NCBI RefSeq assembly: GCF_030541005.1
Contig: NZ_JASSVM010000005.1
Span: 186,001-250,000, forward strand
Direction: 5' to 3'
DNA length: 64,000 nucleotides
Origin: Marinobacter sp. SS5-14b
GTDB taxonomy: Bacteria > Pseudomonadota > Gammaproteobacteria > Pseudomonadales > Oleiphilaceae
Positions 44,603 to 54,508 of this stretch are shown one piece after another. The position numbers were made by a program, and so were the translations under genes. A model generated the notes under the pieces. That model did no database searches, was not told the origin of the DNA, and worked only from the letters and a program-made list of their open reading frames with translations. How positions within the stretch are numbered: the first letter of the stretch is position 1; every line of letters begins with the position of its first letter.

Positions 44603-46005
44603 TGTCCCTCACGACCATAGAGATAGCGCTTGAGCAGATCTTCACCATTAAATTCAGCCTGTAAAACCGCAATAAGCGTATAAACCCCGATCAACTTGCG
44701 GTTCAAAAAGACAAATTCCTTCGGGGGCACCCGGAAATAACGGCTGATGGCAGACCGCGCCGCCTGCTTCGCCACCCGGGACGGCAGATCACTCTGCTTC
44801 CAGCGATATTCACCCTCGCTGTTCACCGCGTAATCTGGCCACTGGCTGCGGTCCCGGGCCAGGGGTTCCAACACAGACATACACACCGAACCGAACTTCT
44901 TAAGCACCTCAGCGGGCCAGTCCCGGCTCATAAAGCGCAGAGTGACTCCGCCATCAATCACTGCGTCCAGGTCTCCCTCATAGGAGGCCCTGATCATCTG
45001 GATGACCGGGGCAAGGAAGGCCTGGGAATAACTTTGCACGGCACCAAAATCCAGCAGCACAATTTGATCCTGGCCCAGGCCTGCCTCCTGCTCGCTTCCG
45101 ATGCGGATTCGGTAGTTGCCGAAGTTCGGGTCGGTCTGGATCTCGCCCCAATCAAACAGTTCCTGAAAGAACAATTCCAGAGCCGCCTTGCCCAACGCGC
45201 TCCGGCGGGCCAGAGACAGTTCCCTGACTTCAGGAGAGCTGACCGAATGGCCATGTTCGTAAGTGGACGCGATGATGTGATCGGTTGAGTATTCCTGCAA
45301 CACCCGGGGTACCACATACCGGTGGTCGTCACCAAGCATGTGGCGAAACTTCTCTGTGGTGCGAGCCTCAAGGCGGTAATCCACCTCGCGGTGCATCATT
45401 TCCCGGACTTCCTCCAGCCAGTCGTTAAACTCCGGGCCGAAACTGACCAGCCGTGCGACCTTAAGCAACTGCGCAACCGCGTTAAGGTCACTGTCAACCG
45501 CATCGGCCACCCCGGGATACTGAACCTTCAGCACCAGCTCCAGACCATCACGTTTGCGCAGCGCCCGGTGAACCTGCCCCAACGAAGCGGCGCCGATTGG
45601 CTCTGGATCGACGTCCAGCTCAGCCAGCCGTTGCTCGCCCATTTCCGCCTTGAGCACCCGCTCAATGGCCGGCCACTCCAGAGACGTCGTCTGATCTTCC
45701 AGTGTGTGCAGTGCCTCGGTCACTTCCTCCGGCAGAAAGTGCTCGCCATACAGCGCCATCACCTGGCCGATTTTCACCACACTGCCTTTGAGCCGGCCAA
45801 GCTCTTCCACCAGAAAACGGGCCTGGCTCGACATCATCGCACGGTGCCGCTGCTCCCGGGTCTCCTTGTTACTGAACCAGTTGGTCGCCATGTGAGACGC
45901 CATGCGGGTACCGGCGTATAAACCCGCCTTGGTCAGAGACAACCGGCGCTCAAAGCTGCCGGTTTTGATTCGGGACACGGATTTTCCGGGCTGTCTGGAA
46001 GACAT
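44599..46005 (-). CDS. ABC1/UbiB-family atypical protein kinase-like ATPase
   Basis: This 468-residue protein of the UbiB/ADCK family has the N-terminal KxGQ extension (GSVVKIGQVMALYG, about 73-86), the Ala-rich loop AASLGQVHRA, the VAIK-like VLKVQYPG and the LLDFGAVQSY metal-binding DFG motif. Family members support ubiquinone synthesis as ATPases. Absence of the two C-terminal UbiB membrane helices and its location away from ubiE/ubiJ suggest a paralogue rather than UbiB itself. Confidence 0.87.
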   Translation of the reverse strand: MSSRQPGKSVSRIKTGSFERRLSLTKAGLYAGTRMASHMATNWFSNKETREQRHRAMMSSQARFLVEELGRLKGSVVKIGQVMALYGEHFLPEEVTEALHTLEDQTTSLEWPAIERVLKAEMGEQRLAELDVDPEPIGAASLGQVHRALRKRDGLELVLKVQYPGVADAVDSDLNAVAQLLKVARLVSFGPEFNDWLEEVREMMHREVDYRLEARTTEKFRHMLGDDHRYVVPRVLQEYSTDHIIASTYEHGHSVSSPEVRELSLARRSALGKAALELFFQELFDWGEIQTDPNFGNYRIRIGSEQEAGLGQDQIVLLDFGAVQSYSQAFLAPVIQMIRASYEGDLDAVIDGGVTLRFMSRDWPAEVLKKFGSVCMSVLEPLARDRSQWPDYAVNSEGEYRWKQSDLPSRVAKQAARSAISRYFRVPPKEFVFLNRKLIGVYTLIAVLQAEFNGEDLLKRYLYGREGH

Positions 46006-46278
46006 GAAGGACCTGTCGGTTTTGGAAATTCGAAACGTTACCGGCGTTCAGCATACCGCCGGAACACTCTCTGGCCACATTATATCGATCCTGAGCGACG
46101 ACAACCTAACCGATTCGCCGCCGTTTGACCGACCCTGCAGCCATTGCGTATGAATTTTAACCAGCTTTAACTTGTTTGATGATGCGGTTACGTTTTGACA
46201 CAGCTAAAAACAACCAATCGTTCTAGTATTGGCTAGCCGGATTATCGTGATATTCGCCCGACACAAAAATAAAACCCT

Positions 46279-47370
46279 ATGAAGCAGTCAGACGTCAGAA
46301 CAACAGATGCCGAGCTTTCTCAGTTCCGGGTCAAAGGAGAGATCCCGGTACCCGCATTGATCAACTGGCTGACCCTAGCAGCAGTCCCCTTGATTTTCTT
46401 TTATACCTGGCGCTCTTTTCAGCAGGATAATGCCACAACGGGCACAATTCTGGCGGCATTTTCTATTTTACTGGGCATCAACGCCCTTGTTCATCTGGCG
46501 GTCGGGCACAAAACCCTCCAGCGCCGAAGTTTTATCATTCTTATCACGGCTCTGTTCAGCTACATGGCCATTCGCGCCCTGGAAAACGGTTCGGCCATTA
46601 TCTGGCTGTTTGCCTACCCGCCCATTATTTTCTACATCAGCGAAGCCCGCATTGGCATCATTGCCTGTGTCGGCGGCTGGATTGCAACGCTGTTACTGTT
46701 CAGCCCCTTGGGCGAGTACCTTTTCGAGACACCCTACAGCGGTCAGTTCAGGCTCTCCATGATCATTGTCCTGGCCTTTGAGATGGTCACCTGCTACATC
46801 CTTGACCAAAGCCGTCGGCGCAGCAAGCTCGGCCTGATCAAACTGGCCGCGGAATTCGAGTACGCCGCGAAGCACGATGCCCTGACCGGGCTGGCGAACC
46901 GTCGGGAAGCGCTGGAACAGATGGACAGCGAGCACGAGCGCTACGCACGAAACGGTCGCGGCTTTTCAATACTGCTGATGGATATCGACCTGTTCAAACA
47001 CATTAACGACACCTATGGGCACCAGGTTGGCGACGAAATCATCATGCTGGTTGCCAAAACACTGGCCCGGCAGTCCCGCAAGGTAGACACGACAGCCAGG
47101 TGGGGCGGAGAAGAGTTTCTTGTGCTGCTGCCAGAGACCAGCATTGAGGAAGCCATGGCGACCGCAGAACGGATTCGCCAAGCCGTCGCCGCCCAATCAG
47201 CGGAAGTAGACCGCCAGCAGGTCAGCACCTCTATCAGTATTGGCGTGGCCCACATTCATGGCGCGGAATCGATTGACAGGTTGTTACAAAGAGCCGACGA
47301 AGCGCTCTATCAGGCCAAGGCCGAGGGGCGAAACCGAACATGCCGTGAGGCGCCCGCAAACACCGTGTAA
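46279..47370 (+). CDS. Membrane-bound diguanylate cyclase (GGDEF)
   Basis: This 363-residue protein has about six N-terminal membrane helices (residues 25-180) and a C-terminal GGDEF domain with an intact GGEEF active site (RWGGEEFLVLLP). The DALTGLANRR and DIDLFKHINDTYGHQ motifs are complete, so it should make cyclic di-GMP. An RxxD inhibitory site is not evident before the motif. The sensor half resembles 7TM-like modules without a known ligand. It is monocistronic and convergent with lipB, 6 bp away. Confidence 0.92.
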   Translation: MKQSDVRTTDAELSQFRVKGEIPVPALINWLTLAAVPLIFFYTWRSFQQDNATTGTILAAFSILLGINALVHLAVGHKTLQRRSFIILITALFSYMAIRALENGSAIIWLFAYPPIIFYISEARIGIIACVGGWIATLLLFSPLGEYLFETPYSGQFRLSMIIVLAFEMVTCYILDQSRRRSKLGLIKLAAEFEYAAKHDALTGLANRREALEQMDSEHERYARNGRGFSILLMDIDLFKHINDTYGHQVGDEIIMLVAKTLARQSRKVDTTARWGGEEFLVLLPETSIEEAMATAERIRQAVAAQSAEVDRQQVSTSISIGVAHIHGAESIDRLLQRADEALYQAKAEGRNRTCREAPANTV

Positions 47371-47376
47371 CCAAGG

Positions 47377-48015
47377 CTACCAGCCCTGGCGGTATTGGAC
47401 GTTAGAGCCACCAAGCCCCGCAATCAGATGTTTGACAAGGCGCTGTTCCGCATCGTAAACCGACGCACCAGGTACGAAACCACTGACCTGACACATCGAC
47501 ATGCCCGCATAGCCGCACGGGTTAATCCGTGAAAACGGCTCCATATCCATATTGACATTCAATGCCAGGCCGTGGAACGAACAGCCCCGGCGCACCCGTA
47601 ATCCGAGTGACGCCACCTTGGCACCGTTTACATACACGCCTGGTGCATCGGATCTGGGTGCCGCATCGATAGCGTACTCACCCAGAGTGCGCACTATGGC
47701 TTGCTCTATTTCGTCAACCAGCGCCCGCACACCCAGTTTGCGCCGGGTTAAATCAATCAGCAGGTAGACAACCAGCTGGCCAGGACCGTGATAGGTCACC
47801 TGCCCACCCCGATCGACCTGAATCACCGGGATATCGCCCGGCAACAGAATGTGCTCGGCTTTACCGGCCTGCCCCTGGGTGAACACTCGTGGGTGTTCCA
47901 GACACCACAACTCATCAACCGTAGCGTCATCCCGGTTGGCCGTAAATGCCTTCATGGCCTCCCAGGTTTCCATGTAGGGCTGCTGCCCAAGGGACCGAAC
48001 GATAAGGTCTGCCAT
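47377..48015 (-). CDS. lipB: Lipoyl(octanoyl) transferase
   Basis: This 212-residue enzyme moves octanoyl groups from acyl carrier protein to lipoyl domains. It has [32 protein letters not shown] and the catalytic cysteine in INPCGY. The start is the ATG at 48015, inside the ybeD stop (TGATG); an upstream TTG codon in frame is not needed. It is the last gene of the proA-to-lipB cluster. The next enzyme in the pathway, lipA, is elsewhere. Confidence 0.95.
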   Translation of the reverse strand: MADLIVRSLGQQPYMETWEAMKAFTANRDDATVDELWCLEHPRVFTQGQAGKAEHILLPGDIPVIQVDRGGQVTYHGPGQLVVYLLIDLTRRKLGVRALVDEIEQAIVRTLGEYAIDAAPRSDAPGVYVNGAKVASLGLRVRRGCSFHGLALNVNMDMEPFSRINPCGYAGMSMCQVSGFVPGASVYDAEQRLVKHLIAGLGGSNVQYRQGW

Positions 48016-48284
48016 CAAAGCACCATGTGAACCCGGCCGCTGGCCTTCAGGTCCTCAAACAATGCCTTCAACTGGTCTTCACCGGTTGCAAGAATCTTCA
48101 GCTGAACCGATGAAAATCGCCCCTTGCTGCTGCCGGCAATCGAAATATCGGCTTCGGTTATGCCAGGAGCGTGCTGCTCCACGACGGCTACTACGAACTC
48201 GGTGAAATCCGGAGCCGCATTGCCGATTACCTTGATGACGTAATCACATGGAAACTCAATCTTTGGTGCTTTCGGCTCAGTCAT
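48015..48284 (-). CDS. ybeD: YbeD-like protein (DUF493)
   Basis: This 89-residue ACT-like small protein has [15 protein letters not shown] at the start and [12 protein letters not shown] in the middle, as in YbeD. It conventionally lies between dacA and lipB, as here. The function is unknown, and a regulatory role for lipoate metabolism has been suggested from its position. Confidence 0.92.
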   Translation of the reverse strand: MTEPKAPKIEFPCDYVIKVIGNAAPDFTEFVVAVVEQHAPGITEADISIAGSSKGRFSSVQLKILATGEDQLKALFEDLKASGRVHMVL

Positions 48285-48326
48285 GCCGCACTAAACTCCC
48301 AGCCGCTGCGGTCAAACCGGGCGGTC

Positions 48327-49502
48327 TCAGTTAAAAAGTTGTACAAAAAACAGCTTGATCGCATCCCACAGGCGCTTGAACAGCCCGCCTTCCTGAACTT
48401 CCGTCAGGGCCAGCACCGGCTTCTCAACCAGGGTTTCTCCGTCAAGAAGTACCCGAACCCGGCCAAGCTCATCTCCTACTTTAATGGGTGCCTTAATCAC
48501 AGAATCAAGATCCACCGACGATTCCAGTTTGCTCCTTGAGCCCCTTGGAATAGTGACAAACACATCGTCGGCCATACCCACAGACACCTGATCGGCCGAA
48601 CCACCCCATACTTTGGCCGCCATAAGCTCCTGACCGGCACGGAACAGGCGCTCGCTTTCATAATAGCGGAAGCCGTAATTCAGCATTTTCTGAACTTCCT
48701 GGGAGCGGGCTTCCGAGCTCGAGGTACCCATCACCGAGGCAATCAACCGGGTTTCGCCGCGCTTGGCCGACGCGACCAGGCAATAGCCGGCCTCCTCTGT
48801 GTGGCCGGTTTTCAGGCCGTCCACACTGTCATCTCTCCACAGCAGCGCGTTACGGTTAGGCTGTCGGATGTTGTTGTAGGTGAAATGTTTTTCAGCATAC
48901 AGAGGGTAGTTTTCAGGGTAGTCCTGGATAATCGCCCGGGCCAGAAGCGCCAGGTCATAGGCTGTCGAGAAGTGATCCGTGGCGGGCAAGCCGGTCGCGT
49001 TCTGGAAATGTGTATTGGTCATGCCCAGCAATTGCGCCTGCTGATTCATGATATCCACAAAGGCTCCTTCGCTTCCGGCAATAAACTCGGCCAAGGCAAC
49101 AGAGGCGTCGTTGCCGGACTGAATAATTACACCTTTGAGCAAGTCTTCTACCGAGACGCTGGTGCCTTCCCGAACAAACGTTCTGGAACCTTCAGTGCGC
49201 CAGGCTTTCACACTGATAGGCACCATATCTGTCATCGAGATCCGCCCTTCATCCAGCTCACGCTCGACAATATAGGCCGTCATCATTTTGGTCAGGCTGG
49301 CCGGCGGCAAACGTTCATTACTGTTGTGCTCCATGATGACATGGCCGCTGAGCGGGTCGATCAACACCCAGGAACTGCCCGCTATCTGAGGGGGCGACGG
49401 AATCAATACCGACTGAGCCGACGCCTGTGCCGCCAGAACCGTCAGGGATAAAGCCAAAAAGAAGATGCGCGTAAACATTTTGAAAGCCATGGGTAGTTTC
49501 AT
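48327..49502 (-). CDS. dacA: D-alanyl-D-alanine carboxypeptidase (PBP5/6 type)
   Basis: This 391-residue low-molecular-weight penicillin-binding protein trims the terminal D-Ala from peptidoglycan stem peptides. A signal peptide ends near ASA-QS (about residue 29). The three active-site motifs are SLTK, SGN (QSGND) and KTG (DGLKTGHTEE). A beta-rich second domain and a C-terminal amphipathic helix (LFKRLWDAIKLFFVQLF) anchor it to the inner membrane. Confidence 0.95.
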   Translation of the reverse strand: MKLPMAFKMFTRIFFLALSLTVLAAQASAQSVLIPSPPQIAGSSWVLIDPLSGHVIMEHNSNERLPPASLTKMMTAYIVERELDEGRISMTDMVPISVKAWRTEGSRTFVREGTSVSVEDLLKGVIIQSGNDASVALAEFIAGSEGAFVDIMNQQAQLLGMTNTHFQNATGLPATDHFSTAYDLALLARAIIQDYPENYPLYAEKHFTYNNIRQPNRNALLWRDDSVDGLKTGHTEEAGYCLVASAKRGETRLIASVMGTSSSEARSQEVQKMLNYGFRYYESERLFRAGQELMAAKVWGGSADQVSVGMADDVFVTIPRGSRSKLESSVDLDSVIKAPIKVGDELGRVRVLLDGETLVEKPVLALTEVQEGGLFKRLWDAIKLFFVQLFN

Positions 49503-49557
49503 TCGTTGTCAGGGATTTGTCTTATGTATGTTCTGAACTCAACGGGTTAACTCAGGT

Positions 49558-50448
49558 TCAGTGAGAGTCCGTAAGCACGATCGAGTTGCCGAAGCCGCTG
49601 GATTCCAGAAGATTCTGAGCATATCGGGCATCATTTTCACTACTGAAAGGGCCGACCTGCACCCGATGGAAGCGCCCGCTGCCCGTCGTTACTTCACGAA
49701 CCCGCACCGGGCTCTGCAGCACGCCCTTGGCCCGGACCTGCATTGCTTCGGCCGGGTCTCGGCTACTGAAGGCACCCAGCTGCACAAACAGCGCCTGCCG
49801 GGAAGTTCCAGCCTTGTTTACGACTGGCTCCGGCGCTGGCGTAACCGCCGCGCCGCCTTTGGGGTCGAAACGTTCGCCCGCCAAAAACATCGAACCGTCC
49901 GGTGCCACGGTGATAGCGGCCACTTCAACCCGAGCGGTACCGCGGGACTGATAACCCAGTTTTTTGGCCGCAGCGTAGGATAAATCAATCAGCCGGTCGC
50001 CATGAAACGGCCCCCGGTCATTGACCCGAACCACCACCGAGCGGCCATTATCAAGATTGGTCACCCGGGCATAACTCGGGATACGAAGTGACTTGTGAGC
50101 TGCTGACATGGTGTACATATCAAACACCTCACCGTTCGACGTTTTGTGGCCATGAAACTTTTGGCCGTACCAACTGGCGGTGCCTCTGGCCACGTAGCCG
50201 TCGTTACTGTCAACCACACGATACGACTTCCCCCAGACCTGGTAAGGGGACTTGTTGCCGGCGCGGCGCGGCGCCTCGTAGCGGGGCACGGCGTCGGTCA
50301 GGCCGCTGGCATCGAAATGCCCGTCTGGCGCTCGGTCCTGCTTGAGGGTGTACCTAGACGAGTGATCAACCTCCGGCGCACTGGCACAGCCGGCTAAGGC
50401 CGCGACCACCGCCAACATGATCAAGCATTTGTTCAGAACCGTCACCAT
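49558..50448 (-). CDS. rlpA: RlpA-like septal ring lytic transglycosylase lipoprotein
   Basis: From the ATG at 50448 the product has 296 residues, beginning with a lipoprotein signal ending LAGC (Cys21). The double-psi beta barrel has GTASWYGQKFHGHKTSNGE and RVNDRGPFHGDRLIDLS, the catalytic family motifs. A C-terminal SPOR domain (about 215-296) binds denuded glycan at the septum. The frame is open 27 codons further upstream without a better start. It cleaves naked glycan strands during division in pseudomonads. Confidence 0.92.
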   Translation of the reverse strand: MVTVLNKCLIMLAVVAALAGCASAPEVDHSSRYTLKQDRAPDGHFDASGLTDAVPRYEAPRRAGNKSPYQVWGKSYRVVDSNDGYVARGTASWYGQKFHGHKTSNGEVFDMYTMSAAHKSLRIPSYARVTNLDNGRSVVVRVNDRGPFHGDRLIDLSYAAAKKLGYQSRGTARVEVAAITVAPDGSMFLAGERFDPKGGAAVTPAPEPVVNKAGTSRQALFVQLGAFSSRDPAEAMQVRAKGVLQSPVRVREVTTGSGRFHRVQVGPFSSENDARYAQNLLESSGFGNSIVLTDSH

Positions 50449-50556
50449 AAATGCCCGCAATACATTAATCGATGTGTAAGCCATTACTGACCGGAAACAT
50501 TGTAACGGGTTCCCCCCGCCGTTAACCATTACCGGCTGGCCATCATTGTGCTGATT

Positions 50557-51699
50557 TCAGGCCGTAATCATCCGGCGATGGGTATGAATGGACATCAAAA
50601 CACCGAAGGCCGCCATCAGGGTCACACCCGAGGTTCCACCGTAACTGATCAGCGGCAAGGGCACCCCGACCACCGGCAACAGCCCACTCACCATGCCGAC
50701 ATTCACGAAAACGTAAATGAAAAAGGTCATGGTTAACGCACCGGCCACCAGCCGTCCAAAGGAGTCCTGAGCGGTCACGGCTATGTAAAGGCAGCGGAGA
50801 ATAATCAGGAAATACAGGGCCATGAGGATCATCATGCCCACAAAGCCGAACTCTTCGGCCAGCACGGCCACAATAAAATCCGTGTGACTTTCCGGCAGGA
50901 ATTCCAGGTGAGATTGTGTGCCCTGCAACCAGCCCTTGCCATCCATACCCCCCGATCCAATGGCGGTTTTCGACTGGATAATATTCCAGCCAGCACCCAG
51001 CGGGTCGCTCTGAGGGTCCAGCAGCGTCAGCACCCGCTGCTTTTGGTAGTCTCTCATGACAAAGAACCACATCATCGGCGCGCTGACTGACACCAGGCCG
51101 AAAAACGCCACGATCAGTTTCCAGCTCATACCGGCAAAGAACACCACAAAAATACCAGCCATGCCGACCAGCAACGAGGTGCCGAGGTCTGGCTGTTGAA
51201 TGATCAAAAACATGGGCAGCAGCACAATGACCAGGCCAATCATGACCCTGCCAAACGTGGGAGGCAAAAAATAGCGTGAGAGATACCAGGCCGCCATCAT
51301 CGGGACCACGAGCTTCATGAACTCCGACGGCTGAAACCGGGGCAGTCCGGGAATCGCCAGCCAGCGCTGCGCGCCCTTGGCGCCAACGCCTACCAGCAGC
51401 ACCGCCACCAGCCCGGCAATGCCCGCTGCATAGAGCCACGGAGACCAGCGTCGAAATACTGCCGGGTCCAGCTGCGCAAACACAAACATCACCACAAACG
51501 CGATGGCCAGGCGAATCCCCTGCGCCTTGACCACCTCGATATTACGGTCTGCCCCGCTGTAAAGCACGAACAGCCCACCGCCAACAAGTCCCAGCAGCAG
51601 CACAAGAAGGATCGGATCAAGGTGCAACACACTCCAGAGGCTTCGGGAGCGGCCCAGATCACTGCCGACCTGACTGCCGAGCGACTTGCCCATGGCCAT
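50557..51699 (-). CDS. rodA: Rod-shape peptidoglycan glycosyltransferase RodA
   Basis: This 380-residue SEDS-family polymerase has ten membrane helices and works with PBP2 in the elongasome. Family motifs include FQPSEFMKLVVPM, QQPDLGTSLL, the catalytic-loop GWNIIQSKTAIGSGG and PLISYGGTSG. The ATG at 51699 shares one base with the mrdA stop (TGATG), so the two are translationally coupled. Confidence 0.96.
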   Translation of the reverse strand: MAMGKSLGSQVGSDLGRSRSLWSVLHLDPILLVLLLGLVGGGLFVLYSGADRNIEVVKAQGIRLAIAFVVMFVFAQLDPAVFRRWSPWLYAAGIAGLVAVLLVGVGAKGAQRWLAIPGLPRFQPSEFMKLVVPMMAAWYLSRYFLPPTFGRVMIGLVIVLLPMFLIIQQPDLGTSLLVGMAGIFVVFFAGMSWKLIVAFFGLVSVSAPMMWFFVMRDYQKQRVLTLLDPQSDPLGAGWNIIQSKTAIGSGGMDGKGWLQGTQSHLEFLPESHTDFIVAVLAEEFGFVGMMILMALYFLIILRCLYIAVTAQDSFGRLVAGALTMTFFIYVFVNVGMVSGLLPVVGVPLPLISYGGTSGVTLMAAFGVLMSIHTHRRMITA

Positions 51700-53597
51700 C
51701 AGCGCGCCCTCCCGTTATGGTCAGATTTCCCGACCAGCCTGGCCACCTCTTCCGCCGGAAACTCTTCCAGCCAGGCGTCAAACAAGCCTCTGGCAACCGG
51801 CGCAGCAACACCACTGCCACTACCACCGTTTTCAACAATCACAGCGACCGCGATTTGCGGATCGTCGGCCGGAGCAAACCCGACAAACAAGGCGTGATCC
51901 CTGAGCCGCTCCCGGATTTCTTCTGCATCGTACTCTTCATCCTGGCCCAGACTAAACACCTGCGCAGTGCCGGTTTTTCCCGCCATTCTGTAGCTCGCTC
52001 CCTCGGCAGCCCGTCGGGCTGTGCCCCGTGTGCCATGCATGACCTCTTCCATGGTATCAACCACGTATTCCCAGTCATCCGGGTTCTTCAGAGTTAGCGG
52101 GTTATGGGTTCCCTTTGGCAAAAACTCACTGACGGAACGATCGCCGCGAATGTCTTTCAGCAGGCGCGGCTCCACCCACTCACCACGATTAGCCACCAGG
52201 GCGGTGGCGGTCGCAAGCTGCAGCGGTGTGGCCAGGAAAAAGCCCTGGCCAATCCCCATATTCACGGAGTCGCCGGGGTACCAGGGTTCATTCCGGACAG
52301 CACGCTTCCAGTCACTTGATGGCAGCAGACCGCTCAGCGCGCCGGCGACGTCCAGGGTTGCATCTTCACCAAAACCGAAGGCAGAAAGGTAATTGTGCAT
52401 GGTGTCGACACCCATCTCGACGGCTATTTCGTAGAAATAGACATCACAGGACTCCGCCACCGAGTCCATCAGATCGACCCAGCCATGCCCTGACCGCTTC
52501 CAGTCCCGATAACGGCGACCGCCCTCGCGCAACTGATAATAGCCCGGGTCCCATATCTGGCGGTCCCGGGTGGTTACTCCGCTGTCCAATGCGGCCACGG
52601 CCATCATCGGCTTTATTGTTGAGCCCGGCGGATACTGGCCACGCAAGGCACGATTGAATAGCGGCTTATCAATGCTCTCACTGAGCTCACGGTAGTCAGC
52701 AACACTGATGCCGGTTACAAACTTGTTGGTATCGAAACCGGGCACACTGGCCAGGGCCAGTATCCCACCTGTCGAGGGTTCTATAGCTACAATCGCGCCT
52801 CGCCGGCCCTCCAGCAATTCGTGCGCTTTGCTCTGAAGCCGAAGGTCCAGGTGCAGCTGAAGGTCTTCACCGGGCACCGGGTTTTCACGCTCCAGAACCC
52901 GCAAAATCCGGCCACGGGCATTGGTTTCAACGTGCTGATAGCCCACGCTGCCATGCAGTACGTCCTCATAGAACCGTTCGATGCCAGATTTGCCGATGTA
53001 GTTTGTCCCGGCATAGTTAACGGGATCAATTCTCTGCAGCTCTTCGCGGTTAATACGCCCGACAAACCCCAGGGCATGGGCGGTCAGTTCACTGTGCGGG
53101 TAATAACGAACCAGTTCGGCTTCGACCTCTACGCCCGGAAATTCGTGCCGGTGTACCGCCATTTTGGCAATTTCATCTTCCGCCAGATCATAACGCAGGG
53201 GGATTTCCTGAAACGGACGCCGGGCCTCTTTAAGGCGTTTCCGAAAGCGGTCAAGATCTTCTTCAGAGATATCGAGAATGCCGCCAAGCCTGGCCAGGGT
53301 TTCATCCATTGACCCCGCCCGTTCGGGCACGATGGTCAGACTGAACACCGGTCGGTTCTCAGCCATAAGAACACCATTACGGTCGTACACCAGACCTCTG
53401 GGCGGCGGCACAGATTGAACCTGAACCCGATTTTTATCAGACAGCGTGGTGTAGATCTCGTGTTCGACGATCTGCAGCTGATACATCCGGGCCAGCAGGC
53501 CAGACATCAGCAGTATGACAAACACCAGCATCACCAGCGCCCGGCGCTGGAACAAACGGCGCTCTGCCGCCGTGTCTTTGAACTCCCCCCAGGCCAT
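51699..53597 (-). CDS. mrdA: Penicillin-binding protein 2 (elongation transpeptidase)
   Basis: This 632-residue class B PBP has one N-terminal membrane helix (about 20-42), a dimerisation domain, then the transpeptidase domain. Active-site motifs are PGSTIKPM with the serine nucleophile, SCD (AESCDVYF) and KTGT (AGKTGTAQ). It crosslinks lateral wall together with RodA. TAGGAG lies 5 bases before the ATG. Confidence 0.96.
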   Translation of the reverse strand: MAWGEFKDTAAERRLFQRRALVMLVFVILLMSGLLARMYQLQIVEHEIYTTLSDKNRVQVQSVPPPRGLVYDRNGVLMAENRPVFSLTIVPERAGSMDETLARLGGILDISEEDLDRFRKRLKEARRPFQEIPLRYDLAEDEIAKMAVHRHEFPGVEVEAELVRYYPHSELTAHALGFVGRINREELQRIDPVNYAGTNYIGKSGIERFYEDVLHGSVGYQHVETNARGRILRVLERENPVPGEDLQLHLDLRLQSKAHELLEGRRGAIVAIEPSTGGILALASVPGFDTNKFVTGISVADYRELSESIDKPLFNRALRGQYPPGSTIKPMMAVAALDSGVTTRDRQIWDPGYYQLREGGRRYRDWKRSGHGWVDLMDSVAESCDVYFYEIAVEMGVDTMHNYLSAFGFGEDATLDVAGALSGLLPSSDWKRAVRNEPWYPGDSVNMGIGQGFFLATPLQLATATALVANRGEWVEPRLLKDIRGDRSVSEFLPKGTHNPLTLKNPDDWEYVVDTMEEVMHGTRGTARRAAEGASYRMAGKTGTAQVFSLGQDEEYDAEEIRERLRDHALFVGFAPADDPQIAVAVIVENGGSGSGVAAPVARGLFDAWLEEFPAEEVARLVGKSDHNGRAR

Positions 53598-53605
53598 AAA
53601 GACTC

Positions 53606-54076
53606 CTATGCCCGGTGGTAGGGGTGATTACGGGTAATGGACCAGGCGCGATACAGTTGCTCGGCGAGCACAATACGCACCAGAGGATGAGGTAAAGTCA
53701 GAGGCGACAGTGACCATTGCTGATCGGCACGTTGCCGGCAGGCATCGGCAAGGCCGTCTGGCCCACCGACCAGGAAGGATACATCCTGACCTTCCTGAAG
53801 CCAGCCCTCAAGCTGGCCCGCAAGCTTCTCGGTTGACCAGGGGCGCCCCCCCACTTCCAGGGCAATCACCCGGTCTCGCGGGCCAACCGCATTGAGAATC
53901 GCATCGCTTTCACGCTGCATCAGCCTGGGGATATCCGGGTTCTTGCCACGATGGGCCATGGCGATTTCAGTCAGCTCCAGGGGCAGTTCCGGTGGCATCC
54001 GGCGTGAGTAGTCGGCATACCCCGCAGTGACCCAGTCGGGCATTTTTTGCCCCACGCAGATCAGGCGAAGGCGCAT
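53606..54076 (-). CDS. rlmH: 23S rRNA (pseudouridine 1915-N3)-methyltransferase
   Basis: This 156-residue SPOUT enzyme methylates pseudouridine 1915 in helix 69. It starts MRLRLICVGQKMPDWV and has SFLVGGPDGL and the C-terminal knot LPHPLVRIVLAEQLYRAW with the final NHPYHR. It lies 9 bp before mrdA and 2 bp after rsfS. Confidence 0.96.
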   Translation of the reverse strand: MRLRLICVGQKMPDWVTAGYADYSRRMPPELPLELTEIAMAHRGKNPDIPRLMQRESDAILNAVGPRDRVIALEVGGRPWSTEKLAGQLEGWLQEGQDVSFLVGGPDGLADACRQRADQQWSLSPLTLPHPLVRIVLAEQLYRAWSITRNHPYHRA

Positions 54077-54078
54077 GA

Positions 54079-54429
54079 TTACTCGCTGCCTGCCGCACCA
54101 ACATCCGGCGCATCACGCCAGAAACGTTCCAGATCATAGAACTCCCGGGCCGCCGGCATCATCAGATGCACCACAACATCGCCCAGATCAACGAGTATCC
54201 AGTCGCTGCCGGCCGCACCCTCGACATTACCGGCCCGCATACCCTGTTCCTTGGCCTCTATAACCACAGAGTCGGCAAGGGATTTAACATGCCGGCTGGA
54301 CGTACCGGATGCGAGAACCATAAAGTCAGTGACACTGGTACGATCACGAACATCAATCACACTGATGTCCTGCGCCTTGATGTCTTCAAGCGCCTTTACG
54401 ACCAGATCTTTCAGTTGTTCAGCCTGCAT
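54079..54429 (-). CDS. rsfS: Ribosomal silencing factor RsfS
   Basis: This 116-residue protein blocks subunit joining by binding L14 when nutrients are low. The family core is [19 protein letters not shown] followed by SRHVKSLAD, with [20 protein letters not shown] near the end. It lies between nadD and rlmH, its usual place. Confidence 0.95.
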   Translation of the reverse strand: MQAEQLKDLVVKALEDIKAQDISVIDVRDRTSVTDFMVLASGTSSRHVKSLADSVVIEAKEQGMRAGNVEGAAGSDWILVDLGDVVVHLMMPAAREFYDLERFWRDAPDVGAAGSE

Positions 54430-54508
54430 AATTACCCTGTGTTCCGGGCGATGGCCCGTATGGCCGCCCGATTAGTGATATTCAAACGCGATTGTAGCAC
54501 TAAAAGTT

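Noticed and set aside
46195..46229. Promoter TTGACA...TAGTAT upstream of the diguanylate cyclase gene
   Set aside because: The -35 box is perfect but the distance to TAGTAT is 23 bp, too long for a normal sigma-70 promoter.
50543..51439. 298-residue minus-strand frame
   Set aside because: It is a frame-shifted shadow of rodA on the same strand.
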